A DNA stretch of 64,000 nt from Mucilaginibacter boryungensis (GCF_015221995.1 NZ_JADFFM010000001.1:2232001-2296000); one strand, 5' to 3'; positions 45,549 to 54,502 are shown, counted from the first letter of the stretch. The notes: generated from the letters alone by a model not told the origin. Program-made: numbers and translations.

Positions 45549-46274
45549 ATGGAATGGCGTATCGGGTGCTCTGGATTTCATTACAAAGGCTGGCGGGGCA
45601 AGTTTTATCCGGAAAAATTAGCGGTGAAAAACTGGTTCGATTTTTACTGCCAGCATTTTGATACGCTGGAGCTTAACGTTACGTTCTACCGTTTTCCGCA
45701 ACTTTCCTTTTTGCAGGCCTGGCATACCAAAAGCCCCAATAATTTCAGGTTTGCTGTAAAAGCCCCCCGCGCAATTACACATTATAAAAAATTCAATGAT
45801 GTTCACGACCTGATCAACAGCTTTTACGATACCATTAACGATGGCTTACAAGCCAAGCTTGGCCCGGTGCTTTTTCAATTGCCGCCAAGCCTCAGTTATA
45901 CCCAGGAACGATTAGAGCGTATTATTAACAATCTGTCCCCGGCTTTTAATAATGTGTTAGAATTCAGGCATAGCAGTTGGTGGAACCCTGATGTTATTGC
46001 ACAGCTGACAGCGCATCATATTACATTTTGTGGCATGAGCCACCCATCGCTCCCAGCGGATATTATACAAAATACAAACATGGTTTACTACCGTTTTCAC
46101 GGCGTGCCCCTGCTTTATAAATCACCTTATACTACGGCCGAATTGCAGCAGGTGGTTAATGTTATTAAACAAAACAAGGCGGTCAACGAGGGCTGGTTTT
46201 ATTTTAATAATGATATTGATGTAGAAGCAGTATACAATGCTAAAGATATGAAGCGCCTGGCAACACAATCCTAA
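45549..46274 (+). CDS. DUF72 (YecE-like) protein
   Basis: 241 residues from the ATG at 45549, which gives the family N-terminus WRIGCSGFHYKGWRGKFYP. Other DUF72 blocks follow: FDTLELNVTFYRFP, FRFAVKAPRAITH, LGPVLFQLPPSL, VLEFRHSSWW and a YYRFHG strand. TIM-barrel proteins of unknown activity, cytosolic. The upstream start at 45480 would overlap the divergent BatA-like gene, so it is rejected. Monocistronic. Confidence 0.92.
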   Translation: MEWRIGCSGFHYKGWRGKFYPEKLAVKNWFDFYCQHFDTLELNVTFYRFPQLSFLQAWHTKSPNNFRFAVKAPRAITHYKKFNDVHDLINSFYDTINDGLQAKLGPVLFQLPPSLSYTQERLERIINNLSPAFNNVLEFRHSSWWNPDVIAQLTAHHITFCGMSHPSLPADIIQNTNMVYYRFHGVPLLYKSPYTTAELQQVVNVIKQNKAVNEGWFYFNNDIDVEAVYNAKDMKRLATQS

Positions 46275-46334
46275 ACATAACATAACGAAAACATTGTTAT
46301 AACAAAAGATTTTTATTTTCGTATAAACGAAACA

Positions 46335-46370
46335 ACACGTAATTACATATTATTTTGTATTATTACGTGT
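46335..46370. promoter_or_regulatory. Dyad upstream of the lipoprotein gene
   Basis: ACACGTAAT (46335-46343) and ATTACGTGT (46362-46370) are perfect inverted 9-mers separated by 18 bp, 47 bp before the lipoprotein ATG. A smaller dyad TTCGT-ataa-ACGAA lies just before. They could be an operator or a leader hairpin; there is no T-run. Confidence 0.4.
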
Positions 46371-46416
46371 GATATTTCATATCATTATTAACCACTTACA
46401 TTAACCTACTTTAATT

Positions 46417-47679
46417 ATGAAAAAAACAACTTACCTTGCAGCAGGCATGCTGGCTTTATTGCTATCGGCTTGCCAAAAAACACAAACACCCCAAACAACG
46501 GCTTCAGGTGCAAAAAGTCCGGCATTAAAAACAGAATCCATTACATCTGCCTACACCGATGAAAGCACTTTTGTATCCAGCTTATCATCCTACGGGTACA
46601 AAAATCCCACACAAATTACCTTAAACCGTTCGGGCAGTACTACAGGCTATAACACAGTTTATGGCTTCAACATCCCAACCGCCAACCAGGTAAAAGGCTT
46701 TAAATGGAATTCGGGCGATGAACAAACCGAAGATTGGCGGCCGCAAGGCATTTGCGGCTTTACCTGGGGTACCCACACCTACTTATTAGTTACCTGGTAT
46801 GGTGTAGGTCCCGATGAGATCTCAACCTCGCACAACCATTACAAAGGATCGAGATTAGCCCTGGTGGATATTACCAATATGAGCGCCATTACTTACCGGT
46901 TGATATTGCTGGTACAGGATAAGGCTAATTACAATACCAGCTTATTATACGATAAACCCGTGGCGCCTGAAAACCCAACCCAATACGATAGCTTTATCCC
47001 AGTAACTATGCATGCAGGCGGTATTGCCTATATGAACCAAAAGATATATATTGCCGATACCAGCCTGGGTTTCCGCGTATTTGACCTGAACAAACTAATT
47101 GACAACGTAGTTAGCGACCCAACTAAAAATTCCATAGGCAAAGAGCCTAACGGCGACCTGATTGCCTTTGATTATACCTGTATATTACCACAAACCGGCT
47201 ATTACAAAATTAGCGGCGGCGGTACACCTTTCTCGGGCCTGTCTTTAGGTTCTGGCTCAACACCGTCAGACCAGCGCTTGTGGAGCTGCCAGTTTAAAAC
47301 AGGCAGTACCGATACCCCACAACTTTTTGGCTTCCCAATCAGTTCTACAGGTGTAGTTACTGCGCCGCCAACCGTAATAACCCCGTATGATAATACCGGC
47401 GCAGGCGACCCGGTTTTACACGCGCAAGGCGCTTACAAAGCTGGCACAACTGCGTTTATCACCATAACCGGGCAATCATCCTACATAGGTTCTACCGCCC
47501 GATTGGTGAAATATGTGGATGGTGCAACAATGGGCTCCCGCTATAGATGGCCGCATGGCGCAGAAGCATTATATGTAGATAGCGCAGGCCTGATGTGGTG
47601 TTTAACCGAATATGAAACATCAAAATATGGCGAGGATAACCGTACAGTGTTTGCGGTTAGATTAAGCGATTATCAGTAA
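46417..47679 (+). CDS. Lipoprotein of unknown function
   Basis: 420 residues. The lipobox LLSAC (Cys19) marks a lipoprotein, followed by a Thr- and Gln-rich linker (about 20-45). The mature domain has Gly- and Tyr-rich beta strands with repeated patterns (WRPQGICGFTW, LALVDITN, HAGGIAYMNQKIYIADT, RWPHGAEALYVDSAGLMWCLTE) that suggest a beta-propeller. I recognise no enzyme motif. Secreted proteins with similar repeats occur in other bacteria, but I cannot name a family. It has its own upstream dyad and a strong terminator. Confidence 0.8.
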   Translation: MKKTTYLAAGMLALLLSACQKTQTPQTTASGAKSPALKTESITSAYTDESTFVSSLSSYGYKNPTQITLNRSGSTTGYNTVYGFNIPTANQVKGFKWNSGDEQTEDWRPQGICGFTWGTHTYLLVTWYGVGPDEISTSHNHYKGSRLALVDITNMSAITYRLILLVQDKANYNTSLLYDKPVAPENPTQYDSFIPVTMHAGGIAYMNQKIYIADTSLGFRVFDLNKLIDNVVSDPTKNSIGKEPNGDLIAFDYTCILPQTGYYKISGGGTPFSGLSLGSGSTPSDQRLWSCQFKTGSTDTPQLFGFPISSTGVVTAPPTVITPYDNTGAGDPVLHAQGAYKAGTTAFITITGQSSYIGSTARLVKYVDGATMGSRYRWPHGAEALYVDSAGLMWCLTEYETSKYGEDNRTVFAVRLSDYQ

Positions 47680-47695
47680 ATCCAGTTTAACAATT

Positions 47696-47739
47696 AACAA
47701 AGAAGCCCGGCTAATTCATATTAACCGGGCTTCTTTGTT
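47696..47739. terminator. Bidirectional terminator between the lipoprotein and maf
   Basis: A perfect 15-bp stem AACAAAGAAGCCCGG / CCGGGCTTCTTTGTT with a 14-nt loop between convergent genes. Confidence 0.85.
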
Positions 47740-47749
47740 ATATATTGAT

Positions 47750-48322
47750 CTACAAATCCTTCATCTTCAGTAATTGCTGGTATACCTTCTCAGTCGGCAG
47801 ACCTACAACGTTGGTATAGGAACCATTAATACGCTCGATAGCAGTAACCCCTATCCATTCCTGTATACCGTATGAGCCGGCTTTGTCCAACGGCTTATAT
47901 TTGGTTACATAGTTGATGATCTCCTCATCGGTCAGTTTACGAAAGAACACCTCGGATACATCAAAAAATTTATTTACTTGACCTTTATACATTAAACAAA
48001 CGCCTGTAACCACGCGGTGCACCTTTCCCGATAGCATTTTCAACATTTCTACCGCGTGCGCTTCTGTTTCAGGCTTCCCTAAAATCAAACCGTTAATTTC
48101 AACAATAGTATCGGCAGTAAGCACAATTTCATCACCGGCTTCTTCGTCAAAAGCCATTGATTTCTTTTCGGCAATGTAAACAGCAATTTCGGTTGGGGTT
48201 AAACCATCGGGGTAACTTTCATCAACTTCTTTAAGTACAATTCGGAAATCTACATCCATTTGCCTCAGCAGTTCCTGCCGGCGTGGAGATTTTGATGCGA
48301 GGATAATTTTTATTGAGTCCAT
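47750..48322 (-). CDS. maf: Maf-family nucleoside triphosphate pyrophosphatase
   Basis: 190 residues from the ATG at 48322. The signature ILASKSPRRQELL is at the N-terminus, with LTADTIVEING, GKPETEAHAVEML and DKAGSYGIQEW following. Maf proteins hydrolyse dTTP, UTP or modified nucleotides in the cytoplasm and affect division. The upstream frame start at 48343 runs into an inverted repeat, so the internal ATG is preferred. It is the last gene of the DUF2520-ferredoxin-IscX-KdsC-Maf run, although the repeat separates it from kdsC. Confidence 0.92.
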   Translation of the reverse strand: MDSIKIILASKSPRRQELLRQMDVDFRIVLKEVDESYPDGLTPTEIAVYIAEKKSMAFDEEAGDEIVLTADTIVEINGLILGKPETEAHAVEMLKMLSGKVHRVVTGVCLMYKGQVNKFFDVSEVFFRKLTDEEIINYVTKYKPLDKAGSYGIQEWIGVTAIERINGSYTNVVGLPTEKVYQQLLKMKDL

Positions 48323-48327
48323 AGTCG

Positions 48328-48388
48328 ATGGTCGATAGTCCATAGTTAGAAATTAGAATTTTACCATGGTCTATGGACTATCAACCAT
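48328..48388. repeat. Inverted repeat between kdsC and maf
   Basis: ATGGTCGATAGTCCATAG (48328-48345) pairs with CTATGGACTATCAACCAT (48371-48388) with one mismatch, around a 25-nt loop. Tandem partial copies (CATAGTCGATGG) extend to the left. It resembles small dispersed palindromes of Bacteroidota. Confidence 0.65.
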
Positions 48389-48397
48389 GGGCTAAAA

Positions 48398-48922
48398 TCA
48401 CCAGCTATACGCCTCGGCATTCATCCATTTAGCTTGTATTTTCATCACCTTCTCTATTACATCGCGTGCACAGCCTTTGCCGCCTGCAATTGATGAAATG
48501 TAAGTGCTTATCGCTTTTATCTCTTCCACTGCATCAGCTGGGCAAACAGGCAAACCTACTAATTGCATTACTTTCAGGTCGGGTATGTCATCGCCCATAA
48601 ACAATACCGTTTTGGGGTCTATATTATGATCTGCAAGATAATCGTTGAAGATAGCGACCTTATCTTTACACCCAATAAATACATCCTGGATACCAAGATC
48701 ATTTAGCCGTTTGCGGCTGCCTTCGGCATTAGCGCCTGAAATGGCTGCTACGTAATATCCGCATTTAACCGCTAATTGAAGGGCATAACCATCCTTAATG
48801 TTAAATTGACGGAAACGATCGCCGTTATCTGCCACAAATACCGCTCCATCCGTCAACACACCATCCACATCAAAAATGAAGGTGGTGATGGTTTTAAGCT
48901 GATCGAATAAAGGTGATTTCAT
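48398..48922 (-). CDS. kdsC: KdsC-type HAD phosphatase
   Basis: 174 residues. The HAD motif FIFDVDGVLTDG carries the nucleophile Asp18 and Asp20; SGANAEGSRKRL and FMGDDIPDLKVM are motifs II/III and IV. The short, cap-less HAD length matches 3-deoxy-D-manno-octulosonate 8-phosphate phosphatase, which supplies Kdo for lipopolysaccharide. Substrate specificity is from family resemblance. In many Bacteroidota it sits beside DUF2520 and Maf, as here. Confidence 0.88.
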   Translation of the reverse strand: MKSPLFDQLKTITTFIFDVDGVLTDGAVFVADNGDRFRQFNIKDGYALQLAVKCGYYVAAISGANAEGSRKRLNDLGIQDVFIGCKDKVAIFNDYLADHNIDPKTVLFMGDDIPDLKVMQLVGLPVCPADAVEEIKAISTYISSIAGGKGCARDVIEKVMKIQAKWMNAEAYSW

Positions 48923-48999
48923 CTTATTTGGATTGCACCGATTGTTGTAATGATTTCACAGATTAAGCGCTTTTGCAACTTTAAACTGCAACTAAAAAA

Positions 49000-49242
49000 C
49001 TATTGGTTATCGCGCCACTCGTAAACCCAGGCGCTTTGAATTTGCTCCAGGTGACCTTCGTTTGCCTGTTCGCGGGTACCGGCAAAGTTGGGTAATGCAA
49101 GCACCCACTCTAACAGATCGGTAAAGCGGATGCGGTATATTTTCGACTCGCCAAAATCGTCACCAAACTTTTCGTAAAGCCCCATGGCAATATCTTCATA
49201 ATCATTCCAGTGGATGGGTAACGCGAATTTGTCTTGTATCAT
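49000..49242 (-). CDS. iscX: IscX-like iron-sulfur assembly protein
   Basis: 80 residues. HWNDYEDIAMGLYEKFGDDF and YRIRFTDLLEWVLALPNF match the IscX (YfhJ) family, in which an acidic helix binds iron and the cysteine desulfurase. The C-terminus EQIQSAWVYEW is also conserved. It follows the ferredoxin by 30 bp, as in isc operons, although no iscS, iscU or hscA lies in the window. Probably helps cluster assembly. Confidence 0.85.
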   Translation of the reverse strand: MIQDKFALPIHWNDYEDIAMGLYEKFGDDFGESKIYRIRFTDLLEWVLALPNFAGTREQANEGHLEQIQSAWVYEWRDNQ

Positions 49243-49272
49243 TGTTTTCCTGAGGTAAGTGTTTGTGATATA

Positions 49273-49605
49273 TTAGTGGCCTAAAAACTGTGATTGATCG
49301 GGTATGGTAATTTCAATATCACCATCAATAAGCACGCATTGGCAGCCTAACCTTGAGTTTATACGCGGGTTAACTGCCCGGTCTATAAAATCCTCTTCCT
49401 TGTCCGATATCTCCTGTATGTTATCTTCGCCCTTGTTCACATAAATATGGCAGGTACTACAGCCGCATACGCCGCCACAGTTATGCTGTAATTCTATACC
49501 ATTCTCCAGGCATACATCTAATACAGATTCTCCTTCGGCGGCAGGTAGTTCTACTGGCTCCAGTCCTTTTTCCTCAAAGTTTATTTTAACTTTAAAAATA
49601 TTCAT
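49273..49605 (-). CDS. fdx: 2Fe-2S adrenodoxin-type ferredoxin
   Basis: 110 residues. The cluster ligands are CGGVCGCSTC plus a later Cys in GCQCV, in the adrenodoxin/Fdx spacing. NGIELQHNCGG and the acidic helix DNIQEISDKEEDFID are typical of ISC-type ferredoxins. It supplies electrons for iron-sulfur cluster assembly or other reductases. It lies 19 bp after the DUF2520 gene and just before iscX. Confidence 0.92.
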   Translation of the reverse strand: MNIFKVKINFEEKGLEPVELPAAEGESVLDVCLENGIELQHNCGGVCGCSTCHIYVNKGEDNIQEISDKEEDFIDRAVNPRINSRLGCQCVLIDGDIEITIPDQSQFLGH

Positions 49606-49624
49606 CAGGGCAAAAGTAATAAAA

Positions 49625-50407
49625 TTACTTATCGGCGTTGCTGCCTTTATCCATTTTGATAATACCCTGACTAAGTAATTGGTATAACTGCTGTAATAAA
49701 GGCTGATCCTGCAGCATTTCCAGGTGCTTATTCATGGTTAATTCATCATTGCGCACAGCCGGACCGGTCTGCACATCGGTTGGAAGCTGTTGTTGGACTT
49801 TATCTGCCGTTTCGGTGATCAGCGGTTTAAGCATATCAAAATCCAAATTGTGCTGCGCCAATAAATTTTGAGCCACACTATATAGATAATTTGGGAAATT
49901 ACAGGCAAACACGGCGGCTAAATGCAGTATACGCCGTTGGAGTGAATCTACCTCGTATACATTATTGCTTACAGTTTGGGCCAGTTCTTTTATTTGTTGG
50001 GTAATACCGGCATTTGCCCCTTCAATACACAAAGGCACTTCTCTAAAATTCACCTCTTTGTTTCGGCTGAATGTTTGAAGTGGATAAAACACCCCTGCTT
50101 GTGCCCTATACTGCAACAATACTTTAATATCTGTACTCCCTGATGTATGTAATATCAGCTTATTTAATGGTGCCAAATGTTTTACAATGCTTTCTATAGC
50201 ATCATCCTTCACCGAGATGATAAAAATATCCGTGTTAGGATCGATCTGCTGCAAATTATCAATAGCTTCTGCTTTAATATGGTAGGCCAGCAAAGCAGCA
50301 TGCTGTAAGTTTCGGCTATAAACCTGCACAATATAATGCCCGGCATTTTTTAGCGCTGCGCCTAAATGAGTAGCCACATTGCCCGAGCCAATAAGGGTGA
50401 TACGCAT
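49625..50407 (-). CDS. DUF2520 Rossmann-like protein
   Basis: 260 residues. An N-terminal dinucleotide fold LIGSGNVATHLG, then IISVKDDAIESIV, LHTSGSTDIKVLL and VFYPLQTFSR, the family block, and a helical C-terminal domain beginning NVYEVDSLQRRILHLAAVFACNF. The fold resembles ketopantoate and F420-dependent NADP reductases but the reaction is unknown. It heads the leftward run DUF2520-fdx-iscX-kdsC-maf. Confidence 0.85.
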   Translation of the reverse strand: MRITLIGSGNVATHLGAALKNAGHYIVQVYSRNLQHAALLAYHIKAEAIDNLQQIDPNTDIFIISVKDDAIESIVKHLAPLNKLILHTSGSTDIKVLLQYRAQAGVFYPLQTFSRNKEVNFREVPLCIEGANAGITQQIKELAQTVSNNVYEVDSLQRRILHLAAVFACNFPNYLYSVAQNLLAQHNLDFDMLKPLITETADKVQQQLPTDVQTGPAVRNDELTMNKHLEMLQDQPLLQQLYQLLSQGIIKMDKGSNADK

Positions 50408-50492
50408 AAATAGATTAAAAAATCAAATTTCGTATAATTGGTTTAAAACATGGCATATATCTGATATATTTATATGACTAAACTTCCGCGTG

Positions 50493-51416
50493 ATGAGATA
50501 TTTTAGATTGATATTTATAGCCATCATTTTTCTTATTAGTATTACCACCATCATATTAGGAAGCCTGTATTTTTATAGAGACATTGAAAAAAAGACGCTA
50601 ACCGATAAGGACAGAAGAAATGTCCCGGGCAGTTTTATCCGCCTTAAAGCCGGGACCACCCATTACCAACTGGCAGGCCCCGATACGGGGAAAGTTGTTG
50701 TATTGTTACATGGTTTTAGTGTGCCGTATTACATTTGGGACGTCACTTTTGAATATTTAGTTAACCATGGTTACCGCGTTTTAAGATACGATCAATACGG
50801 CCGCGGATACTCTGATAAACCTGATAGTGTTTATAACCATCAATTCTATTTTGATCAGTTAATTCAGTTACTATCAGCACTGCACATTAAAACACCTGTA
50901 AATATTGCGGGTATCTCTTTTGGCGGCATGCTGGCTACTAATTTTACCAGCCGTTATCCAAATTTGGTTGATAAAGTAATTTTGATAGATCCCGGATATG
51001 AGACGCTTCAACCTGATAAACCCGAATTTTTAGTGAGGTATTATGAAACGATACATCCGCGCGAGCGTGCCGAAAGTCAGCTGACCGATTTTAAATATCC
51101 CGAACAACATCCCGACTGGGTAGCCAAGTATAAAGTACAAATGCAATATAAGGGGTTCACCAATTCGTTGATATCAACCATGTATAACTATCCTTATAAT
51201 GGCCGCGAAAGCAATGTGCAATTAAATACCAAACATAAGCCTGTTTTACTGATATGGGGCCGCGAAGACAAAACGGTACCTTTTAATTTCAGCGATTCGG
51301 TGCGCAGGGTGTTAAATGTTCAGTTTTTCCCGGTTGATGACGCCGGGCACTTGCCTTATCTTGAACAGCCCGCCAAGGTTAATGCAAGGATAGTGGAGTT
51401 TTTGCGGGAGAAGTAG
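50493..51416 (+). CDS. Membrane-anchored or exported alpha/beta hydrolase
   Basis: 307 residues from the ATG at 50493 (a GTG is directly before it). Residues about 3-28 form one hydrophobic segment (LIFIAIIFLISITTIILGSLYF), an uncleaved anchor by appearance. The catalytic set follows: VVLLHGFSVP oxyanion loop, YDQYGRGYSDKP, nucleophile GISFGG, acid in WGREDKTVP and His in DDAGHLPYLEQP. Substrate unknown. Ser-centred GxSxG reads G-I-S-F-G. Confidence 0.85.
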   Translation: MRYFRLIFIAIIFLISITTIILGSLYFYRDIEKKTLTDKDRRNVPGSFIRLKAGTTHYQLAGPDTGKVVVLLHGFSVPYYIWDVTFEYLVNHGYRVLRYDQYGRGYSDKPDSVYNHQFYFDQLIQLLSALHIKTPVNIAGISFGGMLATNFTSRYPNLVDKVILIDPGYETLQPDKPEFLVRYYETIHPRERAESQLTDFKYPEQHPDWVAKYKVQMQYKGFTNSLISTMYNYPYNGRESNVQLNTKHKPVLLIWGREDKTVPFNFSDSVRRVLNVQFFPVDDAGHLPYLEQPAKVNARIVEFLREK

Positions 51417-51455
51417 GTGCTTATTAAGAGGATCGCTTAACTACATCACTGTCGT

Positions 51456-51534
51456 GCCGTATTATTCGGCGTCATAAATGGCAACTAGTTGCACAGTGTT
51501 TACCATGCATGTGAGATGCCGAAATAAATTCGGC
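51456..51534. repeat. Pair of small GCCGA-type hairpins in the spacer before ccmF
   Basis: GCCG-tattatt-CGGC (51456-51470) and GCCGAA-ataaa-TTCGGC (51518-51534) lie 47 bp apart, linked by caccatgcatgtgagat-like sequence (51501-51517). This looks like a decayed palindromic repeat of a kind that I recall in related genomes. It follows the hydrolase stop; no good T-run is present. Confidence 0.45.
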
Positions 51535-51595
51535 GACGTTGATATTGCAGGACAGCTTATTAGCAAGCGATCTGAAACAGGAAAATATATTATAA

Positions 51596-54055
51596 TTAAA
51601 CCGTCTTTAACTCCTTATTTCTCCTGAATATCGACATCAGGAACCCTATAACCATAATAATAGTACCCGACCAAAAGAAGTTAATGTAAGGAAACTGAAT
51701 AGCACGCATTACAATGTATGGCTTCTTACTTTCTGGTTGCTGATAAACAGTTACCTCTACTTTATTCTTTTCAGGGATTATTTTTGAAAAGCGCAATTTC
51801 AGGCCGGCATCATCAACCTTGCGGGCAAAATCGAAGCCGTTACCGCCTTTCACCATAAAAATAGGCTCGGCCATATAACTTTTGCCATGCGATACAATTT
51901 CAAGATCGGCGCCGACAGCAATATCATTGCCGCTCAGCTTAATATCCTGCACATGAGCATCTTTATTCAGCCCTTTCAGTACCATATAACCTTCGCGGAA
52001 ACGGATGGTATCGCCTACGGCAACTTCATGCGCTATTGGTGGATCGTAGTTTTTGTCATCATCAGCTTCTCCCTCGTGCCCAGCTTCCTGTCCGCGTAAC
52101 TCATCGTCGTACTTAATAGGCGCCATACTTACGTGGGTATATAGATCATGGAAAAGAAAGTGTTTAGTATCCGGAGACGAAACCAGACCCATTTTGCGGT
52201 TAGCCTGCGAGTTTGGCTTCAGGATAAACTCATCTTTTATTTTACCGTTTGCGTCAATTTTTTTATAGTCAACTTTAAAGTAATGGTTCGGCAAAGCTAT
52301 AGAATCGCCAATATATGTTACCTCATACTCCCCCATTTTAACCGGTTGGTTTTTGTATAACATAATATTCTCGCGCGGATCATTAGCCTTGGCAAATTCG
52401 GCGCTATACTGCTCGCCGGTGGTGTTTTGAGATACTACTTTGCTGGTACCGGCAGATATTAAGGCGCCAATAAGCAATAAGCCAAACCCAATATGCGCCA
52501 CTGCCGAGCCGGCCAGTTTAAACTTGCCTTTAAAGGCGTCGGATAATACTTTAGCGTTTGATAATACCGAGTATACAGCCGCCACCATTAATAACACGTA
52601 TACAAAGTGCAACTTGTATATCCCGGTTACATACACTATTAATGCGCCAATTAATACGGCAAAAACCAGGTAGACTACCGCAGTGATAAAAAACCGGGTG
52701 GTTTCTGTTTTTTTATATTTTAAAAACTGGGTGAAGCCCATAAATAAGGCTATAATAACCGCAAATGCACTCTGGAAGATATTATATAGCGTCACCTTAT
52801 CGTTAGGCGGCGCAATGTGTGTATCGAACATGGCATTCCAAACAGGTATGGAGGTTACAAACACTAATTGCAAACATGATAAGGCCAGGAATACCGAACC
52901 TACAAACATCCAAAACTCGCGCGAATAAGTTTCTTCCTCTTTTTTACTGATCGGCAATTCTTTCCAGCGAACTGCAATTAAAACCACCACAATGATCAGG
53001 AAAATCAGCACATCAACCACCAAGTGCCAAAACATTCCTAAATCAGTAAATGCATGTACCGAAGTTTCACCAAGTATACCGCTACGTGTTAAAAATGATG
53101 CATAAAGCACCAGCACAAAGCTGATCAATGTAAGGAATAAGGCCGTAAAATATGCGTGCCCGGTGTTTTTATAAACTATCAGCACGTGCACCGCGCCTAT
53201 CAATGTAAGCCATGGGATAACCGAGGCGTTCTCTACCGGGTCCCAAGCCCAAAAGCCACCAAAGTTTAACGATTCATAAGCCCAGAACGAACCCATGATG
53301 ATACCGGTACCCAATACCATTACCGCAAAAAGCGCATACGATATTGCCGGCTGTACCCATTCTTTATAGCGCTTTTGCCATAAACCGGCAACAGCATAAG
53401 CAAATGGTACTATCATAGAAGCGAAACCCAGGAATAATGTTGGCGGGTGTATTACCATCCAATAGTTTTGCAGTAAGGGGTTCAGACCATTACCATCTTT
53501 AATATAGCCCAGATAATCCGGGCGACTAAATATCGGGCCCTCAATAGCCTGACGGAGCAATATAAATGGCGAACTACCTATACGGGTACCAAAGATCTCT
53601 ACCCCTAATAGCATAGATGAAAGTAGCACCTGTGATAAAGAAATAACGGTCATTACCGGGCGCTCCCACGATTTGGCTTTCCATATCAGCAAGTTACCCA
53701 GCACAGCCTGCCAGAAACCCCACAGCCAAAAACTGCCCTCCTGGCCTTCCCAATAGCTGGAAATAATGTAGTAAACCGGCAGTGTACGCGATGAATGCGC
53801 CCAGGCATAGTGATATTCAAAAAGATGATTATAAATAATATAAAAAAGGCAGCTGCCAATACCTATAACCGAAACGGTATTTAACCAGAAGCCCACACGG
53901 CCCAGCCATAACCACGATTTATCCAGTTTATCGTTACTGGTAGCCGCGAAGTAGTAGCTGATGGTTGATAATAAAGCGGCACCAAATGCCAGGATGATAA
54001 AGAATTGGCCTAAATGGCCCGGCACAAGGTGTTCCCCTTTAAAAGCTGTATCCAT
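51596..54055 (-). CDS. ccmF: Cytochrome c maturation protein CcmF/CcsA type
   Basis: 819 residues with about 14 membrane helices. The haem-handling WWD-type motif reads GGFWAWDPVENASVIPWL, with HPPTLFLGFASM and SRTLPVYYIISSYWEGQEGSFWLWGFW carrying conserved residues. The C-terminal soluble region (about 540-780) is long and is followed by a last helix, as in CcmF. It joins haem from CcmE to apocytochrome c in the periplasm. It follows ccmE by 6 bp. Large for CcmF but usual in Bacteroidota. Confidence 0.92.
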   Translation of the reverse strand: MDTAFKGEHLVPGHLGQFFIILAFGAALLSTISYYFAATSNDKLDKSWLWLGRVGFWLNTVSVIGIGSCLFYIIYNHLFEYHYAWAHSSRTLPVYYIISSYWEGQEGSFWLWGFWQAVLGNLLIWKAKSWERPVMTVISLSQVLLSSMLLGVEIFGTRIGSSPFILLRQAIEGPIFSRPDYLGYIKDGNGLNPLLQNYWMVIHPPTLFLGFASMIVPFAYAVAGLWQKRYKEWVQPAISYALFAVMVLGTGIIMGSFWAYESLNFGGFWAWDPVENASVIPWLTLIGAVHVLIVYKNTGHAYFTALFLTLISFVLVLYASFLTRSGILGETSVHAFTDLGMFWHLVVDVLIFLIIVVVLIAVRWKELPISKKEEETYSREFWMFVGSVFLALSCLQLVFVTSIPVWNAMFDTHIAPPNDKVTLYNIFQSAFAVIIALFMGFTQFLKYKKTETTRFFITAVVYLVFAVLIGALIVYVTGIYKLHFVYVLLMVAAVYSVLSNAKVLSDAFKGKFKLAGSAVAHIGFGLLLIGALISAGTSKVVSQNTTGEQYSAEFAKANDPRENIMLYKNQPVKMGEYEVTYIGDSIALPNHYFKVDYKKIDANGKIKDEFILKPNSQANRKMGLVSSPDTKHFLFHDLYTHVSMAPIKYDDELRGQEAGHEGEADDDKNYDPPIAHEVAVGDTIRFREGYMVLKGLNKDAHVQDIKLSGNDIAVGADLEIVSHGKSYMAEPIFMVKGGNGFDFARKVDDAGLKLRFSKIIPEKNKVEVTVYQQPESKKPYIVMRAIQFPYINFFWSGTIIMVIGFLMSIFRRNKELKTV

Positions 54056-54061
54056 TAATAA

Positions 54062-54472
54062 TTATATGCTGGCCTGTTTAGCGGTAAATTCTGTAGTCTC
54101 CAGTTTATCCTGGGTGTATTTAGATGGGCACTTCATCAATATCTTCGAAGCATGAAATTCGTTGCCTACCATTTTGCCGGTCAGTACCACCTGCTCAGAG
54201 CGTTCAAAGTCCTGCGGTTTGGTGCCTGTGAATATTACTTTACATTCCTGCCCTTTGTTATCTTTCATAAAGAAAGAGAAGTAGTTGGCATCCTTGGTAG
54301 CATCGTAATATAAAGCTTTTTGCTTATTCAAATGGCCAACTACCTGCAAAGTGGCTGCGCTTTGTTTAGCATCTTTAAACGAACCGTAAGTGCTTGCGCT
54401 TTTATAGGTGCTTATAATTACTGCTATAGCAATAGCAATAACCACTAAACCAAAAATTGAACTTTTTTTCAT
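54062..54472 (-). CDS. ccmE: Cytochrome c maturation haem chaperone CcmE, Cys variant
   Basis: 136 residues with one N-terminal membrane anchor (about 8-22) and a small beta barrel. CcmE normally binds haem covalently by a His in HxxxY. Here the segment is KCPSKYT: Cys115 replaces the His and Tyr119 is kept. This CxxxY form is known in some bacteria and archaea as the variant haem-maturation system. The barrel motifs VVGHLNK, FFMKDNKGQE and GTKPQDFE match CcmE. It is immediately upstream of ccmF and has a TATTTTTG box 30 bp before its ATG. Confidence 0.9.
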   Translation of the reverse strand: MKKSSIFGLVVIAIAIAVIISTYKSASTYGSFKDAKQSAATLQVVGHLNKQKALYYDATKDANYFSFFMKDNKGQECKVIFTGTKPQDFERSEQVVLTGKMVGNEFHASKILMKCPSKYTQDKLETTEFTAKQASI

Positions 54473-54502
54473 TGTTGAATTTTGTACGAGATCAATAGTT
54501 TA

